NCBI GenBank assembly: GCA_037501455.1
Contig: CM074855.1
Span: forward strand, 27,243,001-27,307,000
Source of the DNA: Lantana camara
Lineage: Eukaryota; Streptophyta; Magnoliopsida; Lamiales; Verbenaceae
Direction: 5' to 3'
Length of the DNA stretch: 64,000 nucleotides
Shown: piece by piece, positions 9,901-20,930 of the stretch
Layout: every line of letters begins with the position of its first letter
How positions within the stretch are numbered: the stretch's first letter is position 1
Notes under the pieces: model-generated
What the model was told of the DNA's origin: nothing
What the model saw: the letters and a program-made list of their open reading frames with translations, nothing else
Database searches by the model: none
Translations under genes and position numbers: made by a program

Positions 9901-10234
9901 GCTGGACCATGGGCACCATTCCGGGCATCATTCCCGGTTGCATATGGACGTATCCCGGTGGGGGCATGGCCATGGAGTACATGCCGTGATGGGAGGTTGG
10001 AACGTTTTGGGTGAAGGTTGGGGGAGGAGGATTCAAGCCAGATCCTCCTGCTTCGTTTCCTCTGGGGGGGAGAGTTGCAGCGGCGACCTCAGTATTTTCG
10101 GTGAGTGGAGGCGGCGTACCGACAGCGGCGGCGTCGTTCCCTGTATTCTCTTCGTTGACAGGGGAACGAGCACCTTTACTTTCTACCGCTCCTGACCTTG
10201 TCGCCATCACCATGCTGAGAGTCGCTGGTGTCAC
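6929..10234 (-). CDS. gag-pro: Gag-protease polyprotein of the Tat element
   Basis: Long open frame of 1101 residues. An N-terminal proline- and glutamine-rich, low-complexity region (about 1-240) precedes an Arg/Ser-rich stretch (SRRRREASYEDP). The retrotransposon gag core follows, containing RYDGTTDPAEHLDHF, WYKKLPPRSI and FNKEILLVEKPS. A knuckle-like CAFHKQKGHDTNEC replaces the second Cys of the usual CCHC with His, as is common in Tat gag. The aspartic protease shows VLIDSGSSVNVLPYSTF and later NIIIGRPAL. The frame ends inside the start of RT at KWRM. The start is uncertain; an internal MATRSG ten residues in looks like the usual Tat gag start. Overlapping plus-strand frames are its antisense shadows. 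Confidence 0.88.
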   Translation of the reverse strand: MTPATLSMVMATRSGAVESKGARSPVNEENTGNDAAAVGTPPPLTENTEVAAATLPPRGNEAGGSGLNPPPPTFTQNVPTSHHGMYSMAMPPPGYVHMQPGMMPGMVPMVQPYPVGTLNLPLSLPREIQGVEMPQVTTQQLQALYAQCEGQAVQNAWEHFTAAYFPSLAGVRAAPPLGGLPAHPLTMAQNALRAQQPHPPPLQENEAAPRVQQGQQPAGNERAPQNEGAENNDEVQSRATERANRRNVGDPQLAAVQDQIRGLQNVVEQLSRARSHASRDGDERSKARDARRPRSPISRRRREASYEDPDDQDNRIMTGDSPLIEEVLMTRAGKGKIPSSVNRYDGTTDPAEHLDHFVHLMHLYDHPNNYWAKVFVTSLTGMAQDWYKKLPPRSIRGYYDLTNAFISHFNSLKAPAPAATALYSLVQGPNETLRSFMGRFNKEILLVEKPSMDFLRHVLFGAINMKHYVSKEFVEEVAKKKPRSLMEIRDITDSFFTLEDMYLARDQKMANAPRTNKSFEDRGDSTRGRRRSPIPARRNSPPRKFERVPLNRPIAEVYAMADKKLFKRPSKLRETEAQKRSGKYCAFHKQKGHDTNECRQLESEIQRLIAGGHLKEFMKVLERYDEHCAERARIRGRSRSRSRSPRHRHTEPSDRGKGKVSDVENQPFAVIHMIADGPSGGDSNASRRRYIRSYDQRSSQPRPVLSVDKSSRSEKDESVGFTEKDLEHIVTPHGVGETSDCPMVVSLDVHNHVVKRVLIDSGSSVNVLPYSTFQKMNITNIPLEPLRTALVGFGDSEIVPRGQIRLATSFGRAPQRKTLNVLYVVVEVDLPYNIIIGRPALVDFKAVISTYHQKVKFPTPEGTGEVLCNVKEAWECYVLSLRSHKPKQPTQAGSTKKSVDFPKLDEDGPERKRAKLYKKKNKKKATDKPEGAGNSPLGEVGASSSEDEDPTPSGGTNERVTGKKLALELPRPEVRVEPTENFLTIELEPGNPDKTTQIGSSLDGPSQIMMIDFLRDNIDVFAWKASDLTGIDPSVIVHRLNVDPAFKPIKQKKRDVHGFRKQVIEEEVNKLLDAQYIEEILYPEWLCNVVLVPKSANKWRM

Positions 10235-10292
10235 TTTTCAACTAGCTTTTAGGGAAGAAACTGATGATGATGAAGACGGTGATGATGGATTT

Positions 10293-10308
10293 CCCACAGA
10301 CGGCGCCA
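10293..10308 (-). other. Primer-binding site of the Tat element
   Basis: Minus strand reads TGGCGCCGTCTGTGGG, the hallmark sequence after the 5' LTR of Tat elements. Its first nine bases match the site complementary to the 3' end of tRNA-Asp. Confidence 0.85.
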
Positions 10309-10318
10309 AAAATGATGG

Positions 10319-11163
10319 TGCAGAAACTTGTAGAGGATTTAAACACCAGACACTTTAGAATTTGTATGTAGGAGGGAAGACCATCACAGGCGTAGGAGCC
10401 TCAGGAACTGGGTTTCCAATGAGCGTGGGTTCTTCCAGCTAGGATAACACCAAGAAATCGTGCAGCAAAGGTGCAGAAATTGGTGGAGTATATGAGACTT
10501 TTGAGAAGATGCAGAGGGAAAATGATGCCCAGTTCGGTTGTGTGGTATTTTGTGAAGAAGATGACTTGGGGGAGAATGCATGTGTTCTCCCCTTATTTAT
10601 ATGTTAGGGGTGAGGGTAAATGGGTAAATTGACCGTGTGGTCCCAAACCTGTATTGCCCTAACACGTGGCAGCCTGTGAGGGTGTGAGAGTGACGTTTCT
10701 GCAAAGGAGGCGGCGTGTCAGGTACAATGGTGCGCACCACCTTTGTGTCAGAGGTTATTGGCGAGGGTCGCGCGGAATGATGGACCAAAACCCGCTTGTG
10801 AAGGCTAGGATCCGTTGCACGAGAAGTAGGGTCATTCCCGAGCGTTGGTGACGCTCGAACAATCCACAGATGGGCTCCCCATGATAGATGACCCTTGAGC
10901 GCCAAAATCCCGAGCGTCATTAATGGGACCCCCCATGTGGGTGCTTCCCTGAGAAGGGTAACCCTGAGGGCCGAGATGCGAGCGTCAAACTCGTCGGTTC
11001 TGGCCCTTTACCTGAATTGTCGTCCGAGGCTTGACGGTTTATATTAGCTGGCAAATGAGTGGGCTGGGAAGGCTCACGAGCCCATCAATGCGAGCGTCTT
11101 GGTCTTAGCCAGCAATGTGCTGACATGTGGACGGCTCTGATTCGAGCGTGATTTTAGGTCTCA
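10319..11163 (-). mobile_element. 5' LTR of the Tat element
   Basis: The low-coordinate end is set by the adjoining primer site: the minus strand ends in TTTCTGCA at 10319. The other end is less sure; TGAGACC on the minus strand at 11163 is the best TG start, just before very AT-rich DNA. A TATA box on the minus strand (TATAAATA, 10601-10594) would start transcription near 10565. The heptamer CGAGCGT occurs six times at 10839-11149, once inverted. Confidence 0.65.
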
Positions 11164-12466
11164 TCAATTATAATAAAAATTATATATATTATACACTAAT
11201 TATAATTTTAATTTACTTTGTATATAATTATTATACATTATCTGTATATAATATATTATACAATGCAAACACACATACATATACATATATAATACATATT
11301 TCCCTAATATATATTATATATGAACTAATAATTATCCATCGTGGGCGCTTGCACCCTGCAGCACAACTCCCAAATTCATCCCGCCACCCCAAACAATCCC
11401 CCTTTCTCTCCACCGTCGTTGCAGCCACCTCCACTTCCACCCCCAACCCCTCACCACTTCCGCCACTACCATCGCACCAGATCTGGCTCTAACACCACCG
11501 CCACTACCTCTCACCACCAGATCTCCTCTTTACCGGTTAAGAGTGCACAGAAGGAGATTTCTCTTTGGTTCCCAGAAGGAATTGCACAATGGAGCAGAGT
11601 CTTCACCCATCGATCTACGAGTAAACCTTTTCAATTTTAGCCTTTTGATCACATGTGCTCAAGGAACTATTTATGACAGTGTATTGTGAGTGTTTTTGAC
11701 TTAAAAGACATTTGGTTTTCGGAACCATTGTGTTTCCATGTCATAAAAAAACATGCCATGTAGGATTTCGGGTTGGATTTCAGGTGGGTTTTCGGGTCTC
11801 CGACGACTTTTTGCATTGAAATGCAAATTTTTGGGAGTTGCGGGGTAAATTTGTTATCGGAAAAGATATGTACCAATTGTACTGAATAGGTGCAGTTGGT
11901 ATACCATTTTTGTAATTTTCCCAATTAAGATATATATCAACCAAATCAAATTAAGTTGTTAAATCTTAGCAAATTCAATCATGCATACATAAATAATATT
12001 AATTGAGGTATCCAAAATTAATAACAAAAATAATTCAATATATTAAATAAGTTGAGTATAATTATAATAACACATTAAATTCATAAAAAAAAGGAAATTA
12101 AAATTGAGAAGAAAGAAAAATTGAAAAAAGAAAAATGCTTTATACAAGTTTTTATCATATATACATACAACTTCCTTATTATTATTTTTTTAAAAAGAAA
12201 ATCATTATTAGTTTCTCAGTATCCTTCAAGTTGGATATTATATATCCATCTTGCAAGACTCTACACCATCTACAATATGAAAACTTTTCAGAGATGTTAA
12301 TCACGTACATGCGTGCATCTCCAGTTGTAATTTTTTTTAATATAATTTTCTGTAATTACAATGATTTTTTGGGAATGATTCTGATTGTCTCTATACTTAA
12401 ATAGATAAAAATTATTCTAAGAGTGTTTTAGTTTACTTATATATTTTGATTAGAAATTGTGGTTGG
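11164..12466. other. AT-rich intergenic DNA
   Basis: Mostly AT-rich with TA and AAT runs. Around 11340-11640 is a C-rich patch with poly-Pro/Ser/Thr-like codons and an open frame of 99 codons, which resembles the leader of a plant gene or a captured fragment. I see no domain and call no gene. Confidence 0.5.
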
Positions 12467-12970
12467 AAAATTCTTAGAATGAATTTAAATTAAATTAAAA
12501 TATAAAAATTCCCAATAAAATCAGAAAAACATTTAAAGCAACAATGCAGAAATTTTATGAAATAAATAAACTCTGAAAACTATTGTGATTGTTCCTGAGT
12601 TTGGATTAAAATTAAAACTTTGGATTCAAAAGGGGGAAAAGGTAATTAAATTTTTATGATATTAAATATTAGGGTAAATTACAGATCCCCCGTCCTTTGC
12701 CCCTTAGAGTTTGGATTACTCTGAAAATTCTTAGAATGAATTTAAATTAAATTAAAATATAAAAATTTCCAATAAAATCAGAAAAACATTTAAAGCAACA
12801 ATGCAGAAATTTTATGAAATAAATAAACTCTGAAAACTATTGCGATTGTTCCTGAGTTTGGATTAAAATTAAAACTTTGGATTCAAAAGGGGGAAAAGGT
12901 AATTAAATTTTTATGATATTAAATATTAGGGTAAATTACAAATCCCCGTCCTTTGCCCCTTAGGGTGGAT
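12467..12970 (+). repeat. Tandem duplication, period about 257 bp
   Basis: The block starting AAAATTCTTAGAATG at 12467 is repeated from 12724 with only scattered differences. The duplicated unit includes the flank of the MITE at 12929 and the first 40 or so bases of its left terminal repeat, so the duplication postdates the insertion or arose with it. Confidence 0.9.
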
Positions 12971-13445
12971 TACCCCCTATCCTTTGATTTTGGGCGATTT
13001 GCCCCCTAACCTTTGAAAAATATCACACTTAATCCTTTGAACACACTTTGACCGTAGATTTCTCTTCCGTCACGGCGACCCAAGCTTCAAGACCACGGAC
13101 ATCGTGTTCGTCTCTCAAAGGAGAACAAAACTTATACATCGCTCGACTCTCTTAGCCGCCAAAAGCTTCGTTCATCATACGCCGTATTTGACCGATGATT
13201 TTTGCTTCGTCAGTTATCTGATTTTCATTTTGAGACCATTGCTGTGTTCCTTGCGTCGAGAGCTTCAATTTGATATATAATATCAACACATTTGAAATCA
13301 GATTTGTACAAATTTGCTTTGTTAAAGTTTGTTCAAAGGGGTTAAGTGTGATATTTTTCAAAAGTTAGGGGACAAATTATCCAAAATCAAAGGATAGGGG
13401 CCAATCCGCCTAAGGGGCAAAGGACGGGAGATCTATAATTTACCC
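12929..13445. mobile_element. MULE-type MITE with long terminal inverted repeats
   Basis: Left end GGGTAAATTACAAATCCCC (12929 on) is repeated inverted at 13445 back to about 13333; the arms pair over about 115 bases with few mismatches. The flanking 9-mers TAAATATTA (12920-12928) and TAGCTATTA (13446-13454) match at 7 of 9 places, which fits an aged 9-bp Mutator-type target duplication. The roughly 290-base centre has no recognised coding sequence. Confidence 0.8.
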
Positions 13446-13454
13446 TAGCTATTA

Positions 13455-14947
13455 ACTAATAGAACTCAGTTTCGTCATTTTTTATTCTTACGAATTTGGT
13501 GTTAATTGAAGAATGCGTATGTAAGTATAAGATCGTACCCAAATATAAAGAACGGCACGATCACTTAGTATTTAACAGTATAGTATTTAAAATTAAAGAT
13601 ATTTGATCGAACCTAAGACTTGAGAGTAAGTAGTTCAAGAGTTTTCTCTTTTCTAGGATGGGCACTTGAGGTTAGAAGATTAGACTGTAATTATTTGTAT
13701 TGATACTTAAACGTTTAAATCAGTAAATATTTTAGATAATTAAGATTTAAGTGAACTTATGAATAATATTTATGATAAACAAAATATATTACAATAGAGT
13801 ATGTTTTGTGGCATTATTTGGTAATTAATTAATAAGGTGTTTGATGGAGGCATTTTATTAAAAGGGATGCCCAACTCTTTTTTTAGTTAAGTAACCCCTA
13901 GTTTCAAAACCCTGCAATATCTAACCCTTTGCTTCATTAAGGTCTAATTACTTCTTAATTAACTACTTATCTAATTAAATCGTCATTAGCACATTTTTTT
14001 TAAACTTCTTTTTGACCCCCAAAATTTATCCAAATTACAAACCGACCCCAATCACATATTTAACCAAAATCTGCAAATCTGATGACTGCGACACTCAAAA
14101 ACCTTAGTTTGCTCGACTTTCTCCTCCATCTCTTTCATCGATCTTTCAAAGAACACTAGATATCATCTTGAATTATCATTCTTCTATAAATTATACGACA
14201 ATGGAAAACAACAACAACCTAAGGTAAGAACATTATTTGATAATATGGGTTTTCTGCATTTCATCATCAGCCTTTGAACGATTTTGGTTCATCTGGGATT
14301 TGAAGATCGATTCTTTTCAACACAAGCTCCTTTTAATTGATTCTACATTGTCGATTGCGAATGAGCGATTTTGGTTCATCTGGGTTTTGAAGCTTGATTC
14401 TTATCCGTCGACCTCCTTTTAATTGATACTACTTTGTCGATCGCGAAGGGTTTTCTCATTCAATCTCCTTTTAATGATTAATTATATCTTGTTTTCTCAT
14501 TCGATCCAGTAGTTTTTTTAAAAATTTTCTACTGTATGCATGGTTGATTATATCTCTTGTTTCCCACTATGTGTAGGAACGGTGACTGGGTTTTATCAAA
14601 ATTTGTTGTTAGAGTTGAATATGGAGTGTGGGAAGAAGAATCCATGTGTTGGAGTTGGGTTGCGGACAACAAGCAAACGAATGCTCTTCTTGTGAACAAT
14701 CAGACTACATTTTGAATGTTGATAAGTGATATTATCGAACAAGGAGGATTTACTTGCTCACATGATGAAGTGCATGTGAAATATTTTGTTACAAGTGCAC
14801 CTCCAACCTGTTGTTGGAAAACAGCAGAGTTTGCATAGTGGAAGTTTAAAATTTTTTTTTCCAAAAGTAGATCTTAAAACTTGCAATGTTCGTATCGTAT
14901 AATAGGGTGTTTCAAGAAAACTACGTAGATTGAAGCTTTCTTGTGAT
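13455..14947. other. Repeat-derived intergenic DNA with a small tandem duplication
   Basis: No gene recognised. A sequence containing GATTTTGGTTCATCTGGG is duplicated with a period of 87 (14276-14362 and 14363-14449). From about 14800 to 14947 the sequence resembles 32595-32720, sharing GTTTAAAATTTTT, CTTGCAATGTTCG and ATTGAAGCTTT, so it is a copy of a dispersed repeat. Confidence 0.5.
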
Positions 14948-14952
14948 GTTGA

Positions 14953-17130
14953 TGTTGGGATTAGTGCCCTGAAAATTCAATTTGTTGGATTAATTAAACT
15001 GAATTTACAGCAAGTTGTGAGTATTTCACATATTGATAGTTAATGGCGTGTAGTGGTATTCTTATATGAAATGTGTTTCATAGGAAAAGACTTTGAATAC
15101 CGAAATCATGTGTCATTAAAGTTCTAGTCGGTACGATAAGAATATATTCTTATCAAGACTATAACGTGGTTATATAAGATGATTAGTCTTTCGTCATAGG
15201 GAATAGTGATTCCGATTATAACACGTTGATGATTTTCAATGAGATTGGAAACATCGAACTGGACCACTGAGATTATTAACTTTATACTGCTATCTAAAAT
15301 GAATAAAATCTCAGGAAGCATTGTACTCTTAATCCTGATAATATTTCGGCTTTAGGCATGTAGTGTTAGTCACTGTAACATACTCGAAGTGAGGTCTCGG
15401 TAACGGGTGGCCAAAATACTTTGTATGTTTGGTGATTACATGAAATGCGCTAAAGAATTATATTGATCGAGAAATTTGTGGCATTGCTGGAAGGTAAAAG
15501 ATATCCCTGAAATAGATTTGCAAAAATTCGAATTTAGACTTTGGCCAAAGCACTTCGCGTGATGCGTCACCGAAGTTGTATGATGAATGTATTTCACATA
15601 TAGAGAATTTGAACTTAAGGCGAATCAATAAATTTTAGATTAGAGATGAAAAATAAATGATAGTAGTTGCAATTTATTTTTCATGGATTTCTACACGGAG
15701 GAGTGAAAAGCGAAATTATTCCAGATCGAGAAATTCGTGAATAATTTAATTAATTTTAGAGTGCAATAATATTTATTTAGTGGAATTAAATATGGCTAAA
15801 TGGTAATTAATTATTGTCATGAGATGATAATATATTAATCCGTTTGGAGCTAAAATTAATTAGTCCTGCAGGTCCCCTGCAAGCCCCAATTGAAAACCTG
15901 AAGAGAAAATATTAATAGGAGAAAGAGAAATGATTTTTCAAAGTGTTTGAAAATAGCCAAGTGATTTATTTTTAGAAAATAAATCAAGTTCCAAAGAGTT
16001 GGAAATGCCCGAAATTTTATTTTGGAGAAAATAAAATTTTAAAATTTTTTTATAAAAAAAAAAAATGCTGACATGGCACCTGACGTGTCACGCCACGATA
16101 GTAGGCTGGGCCCAGTTGGTGCTGACGCAGCGTCGCGTGGCGCCAAGTAGACGACGCAGATCGCGCCGCGTCAGCGCAAGCAATGATCCAGATTGATTGT
16201 TGATTGGGCGGGTCAACGGGCCATCGGGTCGGGTCAAAAGGGCCGGGTTGCGGATAGGGTCAGCCTGGCCGGGTCCAGTTATGACCGACCCGGCCACGTG
16301 TCAAGATCTGATGGCATATGCGTGTGTGACACGCGCCAACCACTTGGCCACCTTGTGGCGGCGCGTGGAGCCACGTGGTGGAGCATGGTTGGCGGCGTTG
16401 TGTCCGCGGCAGAGTGTTCTACAACGTGGCATAATTTGATTAGCCGGAGTAGACACGGTTTGTACGCGGTATTGTAAAATAACCGTTTTGCCCTTCAAAT
16501 TATCCCTAAAATGACCGTTTTGTCCTCATATATTTGCCTATAAATAGGCTGATCCCAACCTCATTTCTTCATAACATTTTTGGGATGATTTTGGCTAATT
16601 TTTTTCTTTGAAATCAAGTCCCATTTTCTCCTATTTAATTCCGATTTATTTTGAAATTAATTGTAATTAGGTGTTTATATATAAAACACCTAATTTCAGG
16701 AGATTAAACCCTGAAAAGGGTTTTCTAGTTTAAAGTTTTATTTTCTCTAAGTATTTACATAAATACTTTCGGAGCACACACTCCGAGGGTTTCTCTGGGG
16801 TTATTGTAGGGAAGTTCTGCCGGTCTCACGAAAGGGAAAGGAGCTGGAAAAATGCCGTTAGATAGCCATGTTTGCAGTATGGTAATATTTTACAGTTATA
16901 TTATTTTAAGCATGATAAATTATATGCTATTAAGTGTTAATTGCATGTTAGATATTTATCTGCTTAAGTGATTTAAAATTCATTATCAATTGCATGTATA
17001 TACTTCAGTAGATCCGGCAGTCTTCCGCTATTGTATTAAAATGTTTTAGAAATATTTTAATACTTGTATTATAAACAAAATTTTAAAATGTGGTCCCGGA
17101 CCGCTACTGTTCTGGGCCCACCACCCAGCA
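14953..17130 (+). mobile_element. Solo LTR, 2178 bp, TSD GTTGA
   Basis: Starts TGTTGGGATTAG and ends CCACCCAGCA; the ends form an imperfect inverted repeat (TGTTGGG versus TGCTGGG). The five bases before (14948-14952) and after (17131-17135) are both GTTGA, a perfect target duplication. A TATA box (TATAAATA, 16539-16546) fits plus-strand transcription. No primer site, polypurine tract or coding sequence is present, so this is one LTR left by recombination. The TGTTGGG...GTGCCC start suggests a Ty1/Copia family (inference). A GC-rich patch at 16080-16480 gives chance open frames. Confidence 0.88.
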
Positions 17131-17135
17131 GTTGA

Positions 17136-18148
17136 TACCTCCTATCAAACACCCTTCACGTGGAAAACACCCTTCACGCGGAATATCCCTCGAACGACCT
17201 TCAATTAGATCCCAAAGTAGGTAATCCTCCAAAGCGTATCCAACACCAGTCCTAGAACACGATCAACCTAATGAGAATGCTAGTTCTGTGGCTTGTGTTT
17301 AGGCTAGGATTTTTACTTTGAAAACTTTTCTTTTATTTTTCTAAAAAACTTAACGCTTCAAGAACGTTGGTCTAAAGAATAAGAGAAGCATCACCACTAG
17401 TATAAATACTAGTGGGATTCGAAATTCCCTAGGGTCCCAAACCTAGTGGACTTTGTTTTCTTGCTCACTAATTAACTCATTTAATTATTAACTTTTAATT
17501 GAATAATAAGTTTTTAACTTATTCTCCAAGTCTAGCAAGAGATGTCTTCTCTCTCCTACAATAGGAAGTTTCACTTTTCAACCTTTATCTAATATAAAGT
17601 CAAAAATCAATTTATTCAATAAATAATTTAATTCATAATTAATTATTTATTAGGTTAAATATTTTGAGAATGGACTTAACAATTAATTCATAATTAATTA
17701 AAAGATCAAAATTAATTAATTAAAAATTAATTAATTAATTCTAGAAAATAATTCACGTGTGAAATAATCATATGTTGGAGCATGATAATTTTCAAGAGCA
17801 ATTCAAGCTAATAAGGTAGACAATAAACTGGAAGCCAGAGAGATGGCGATTAGGAGCAGGGGAGGGCTGAGAGGAGGTAGGAGTGACGGAGTGGAGGCAA
17901 CTAAGGTTTGTGAGAATGGGGGATAAGAATGCAGTGGCGGCGATGAGAAGATAATGGAGAGAAGGCGATGAAGAATGAAAAATTAGGGGTTTTGTTGGAA
18001 ACGCTGGAACTTATTGTGAGATGGTTTTTTTGTAAAACGACCCCTAAGGTTTTTCCCTTTTACAAAATGAGCTAATTGCAATTGGATTAGGGGATTAAGA
18101 TGCCACGTCAGAAAATAATGGGGAAAGAAAAAGAGAAAAGAAATTAAG
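17136..18148. other. Repeat remnant with a palindromic TATA segment
   Basis: The first 130 or so bases continue the dispersed repeat split by the solo LTR (compare 32735-32860). At 17394-17415, CCACTAGTAT-AA-ATACTAGTGG is a perfect 10-base inverted repeat enclosing a TATAAATA box. The rest is AT-rich to 17800, then G/A-rich. No gene seen. Confidence 0.5.
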
Positions 18149-18709
18149 GGTTATGTGACGCTCCGTTTTCCAGCAAGCCAGGTATGACGTCACGAAAGAG
18201 TTTAATTCTGTATTTATGTGATTTATGTGATGTTGCATGCTCTACGTGCCAATGTGTAATTTTATTTTAATTAGGTGCGCCTTAGAATTTATTTAAATTG
18301 TACTTGGACTCAATTGCCAATATTTGCAAGTTAGGGACCTAATTACAATTAGGGTGTTTTGGGCCATTCGTGGCTATCTTGAGCTCGAAAATTCGGATTC
18401 GAATTCCAACCTTACCATTGGATTCATTTTGGTGATTTGGATTCGATGGGATTAACCATTTATTTTCTAAAGCCAATTGATCACCCTACCGTTTTAAAAT
18501 CCAATCCGAGTGGACCAGATACATTTTGACCCTGCCCGTTACAACCGACCCGTTAACCGGCCCTAAAAAGGGCCATTCTCTTCCCTTTTCGTCCCATTTC
18601 ACACGAGCCACCAAGGAAGATAGAGAGGAGGAGATATTCCAACCCCTTTTAGCCATCAAGGCCTTGAGCTCGGGTTTGCAAGATCCGACTGTCCGATTGA
18701 CAACCCAAG

Positions 18710-20488
18710 GTAAGATTTGTACTCTACTCGTTACGTGCCTTGATTTAATACCTCTTTCGTGCCTTGAATACATGTTATGTGGCTATTTGGGGAAGACAAT
18801 GAATAGTTCCGGGTTGGGAGATTTATGTGTTCGAGCTCGTTTCCCGAGCTCTAATGTGCAAATATGTGACATACGTGTTAAGTATGCTCCGTGGTATGAA
18901 TTTTGTATGTTTTGGTTTTGTGTATGTGTGTGAGTTTTGTTGTTGTTCTTATGTCATTACTGTTGTTCCTTCTTCTTTTTCGAGTAGGATAGGCCGAAAC
19001 TGCCGTTTCGGGTTTGCCTTGCGGCTCCGAACGGCCGTTTGAGTGTTCCGCTCGTGCCAGCAGCGAGGGCCGGAACGGTCGTTTGTAGTTTTGGCTTGTG
19101 GCCGAAACGGCCATTCCGCATGGCCAGTCTGGGGACAGAAGGTCCCCAAACGGCCGTTTCCCTTTGTGGCTTTGGATCCAAACGGCCGTTTGGAGGGTGT
19201 CTGACCTCCAATCGATTTTCAGATCGTCCCTTTTCCCTCGGGAACGGTCTGTTCTCGTCCGTGCTTGCTTGTATGTGTTATATATGACCTTTATATGCTT
19301 TTAATCAATGTATTACATCGTTCCATGACTTATATTTCGTTCTAATGCGTAATTCGTTATGAATTCGTATAATTGCTTACGTGGGACATTAATTGCGCAC
19401 ATGAACACTATCATATCATAACATATCATGTTATAATTCTCGCACACATGTTATATCATTCCATACCATGCCACGAACACCTCATATCAATGCCGTGCGT
19501 CCTACTTGGTTTCATGTTAAGTCATTTCTCACGAGTACACATTATTCCTTCTCTTGTACAGTTCATCTCCAGGACGGAGACTTCCGGATCGAATAGGCAC
19601 CCGTATTATGTCTCTTATCTCGTGATATTCCAGGTGAAGGTGTTTTTGTTCTAGTTACGTATCAAACCCTACAACCTTTATGTGATAAGTTTTGGTCAAA
19701 AACCTACGTATATATATATTGATTTCAAAGTAAAGTCATCGAGTAAATTCTTATCGAGTAAACCTTTTCTCAATAATTCAAAATGTATTGTTATTATTAT
19801 TCTCATGACTTGAACGTTTTGGCGAGATTATGAATGATTATGTTCACGTATTATTGGGCCCGGGGAAATGTGTGAGTGAAAACCGGTATGATATCGGGCC
19901 GTCGATCAATCCATTCATATAAAGTACCCTTTGAGAATCTCTCACGTGGCCGAGAAGCACGGGAGGTGAGTTATTCTTGAGCCGGTGGTGTTACCCCATC
20001 GAAGAAGCCAGTAGGAGTCATGATCACCCGTCTCGATACGGACTACGGACTGGTTCGAGTCTACAGGCCTGACTAGGGGAGGGAGAAGGTTGGAACTATT
20101 ATTATTATTACGATTACAATTACGATTATGGTTATTTCATGAACGTGTATTCGCATGTATTAATATGTATTGCATGATCACATATTCAAAAGTATTAATC
20201 ACGTTATTAGTACATGGTCGGAATTTGGTTGTAGAATTATACACGCTCACTCGCCGAGCCACAATGATTACTCATGATTACGAACGTAACGAATTTAATA
20301 TGAATTAGTCGTAAAGTCCGAGAAATGCTTAACTATTTTCTTGCCCTTCTTGGGAACTAACTTTAAATAAAACTTTGCTTGGGATTTATGACTTGCATGT
20401 GCAAGTTTCTATATATATATGTATAGCTCCTGCTCACTCAGTCTTCTAGAGACTGACCCCTCTTTCCACTCTTTCCGTTTTCTTGCAG
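18710..20488 (+). other. Candidate leader intron in the solo LTR
   Basis: Donor-like AAG|GTAAGA with GT at 18710, acceptor-like TCTTGCAG|G ending at 20488. Hairpin TCAGTC/GACTGA at 20438-20443 and 20451-20456. GCTAGGCGGGA (20494-20504) can pair with TTCCGTCTAGC (20793-20803) at all 11 positions, two of them G-U. The GGAG hairpin of the other LTRs is not paired here. Confidence 0.42.
18996..19254 (+). repeat. Diverged palindrome array (AACGGCCGTT type)
   Basis: Seven related inverted motifs start near 18996, 19028, 19072, 19103, 19147, 19178 and 19241. Examples are CGAACGGCCGTTTG and CCAAACGGCCGTTTGG. Outer bases have changed from GGAA/TTCC to CAAA/TTTG while the palindrome is kept. Confidence 0.8.
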
Positions 20489-20930
20489 GTTGTGCTAGGC
20501 GGGAGTCAAGTCTTAGCTTTCTTGTTCGAGTCACACTTGTACACTCGAGTCACATTTTACGTTATTATGATTTTTATTTGTATCTCATTATGTATTTGGG
20601 CCTGTGTGCCAGTTATGATTATTGATTCGGGCCAGGTTGCTTGTTTAGTTGAATCCGTTATTAGGATGCATGATGGATTTAATTATGTTATGGAATTGTT
20701 GGACTTGTAGCCATTGTTGGGATCCATTCATGTTAACTTTATTGCTTCCGTATCGCATTATGGATGTTGTTGGTTATTGGTACAGGGTTAGATTCCGTCT
20801 AGCTAGGAGATCTTATATTTTGTCACCCGTTCGCTTGAGTCCGGTTCATACTTGGACTACCCATTTCATGTATGGACTAGACTTGTAGTGCGGAGGATGT
20901 GGTGCCTATTGTTACGGGTGCTACAGGTTA

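Larger units (their letters stand above)
5300..11163 (-). mobile_element. Tat-lineage Ty3/Gypsy retrotransposon, 3' end missing
   Basis: In minus-strand order: LTR (about 11163-10319), primer site (10308-10293), gag-protease-RT-RNase H (10234-5840) and a second RNase H (to about 5310). The extra RNase H and the GGCGCCGTCTGTGGG primer region mark the Tat group. Integrase and 3' LTR are absent; similarity ends near 5300, so the 3' third was deleted or replaced. No target duplication can be tested because one end is lost. Confidence 0.85.
18154..20925 (+). mobile_element. Solo LTR, 2772 bp, TSD GGTTA, same family as 1-2700
   Basis: Starts TGTGACGCTCC and ends GGGTGCTACA. GGTTA flanks both sides exactly (18149-18153 and 20926-20930). 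No primer site follows, so internal DNA and one LTR were lost by recombination. Homologous to the LTR at 1-2700 throughout but clearly diverged, so it comes from a separate, older or different subfamily copy. Confidence 0.95.

Noticed and set aside
9149..10358. Several plus-strand open frames of 70-170 codons
   Set aside because: They are antisense to the GC-rich Tat gag frame on the minus strand and have no domain of their own.
11341..11640. Proline-rich 99-codon frame
   Set aside because: Low-complexity CCA/CAC-rich sequence, a same-size frame on the other strand, no splice partner or domain.
16088..16498. Overlapping frames on both strands in a GC-rich patch
   Set aside because: They lie inside the solo LTR at 14953-17130 and overlap in several frames without a domain.
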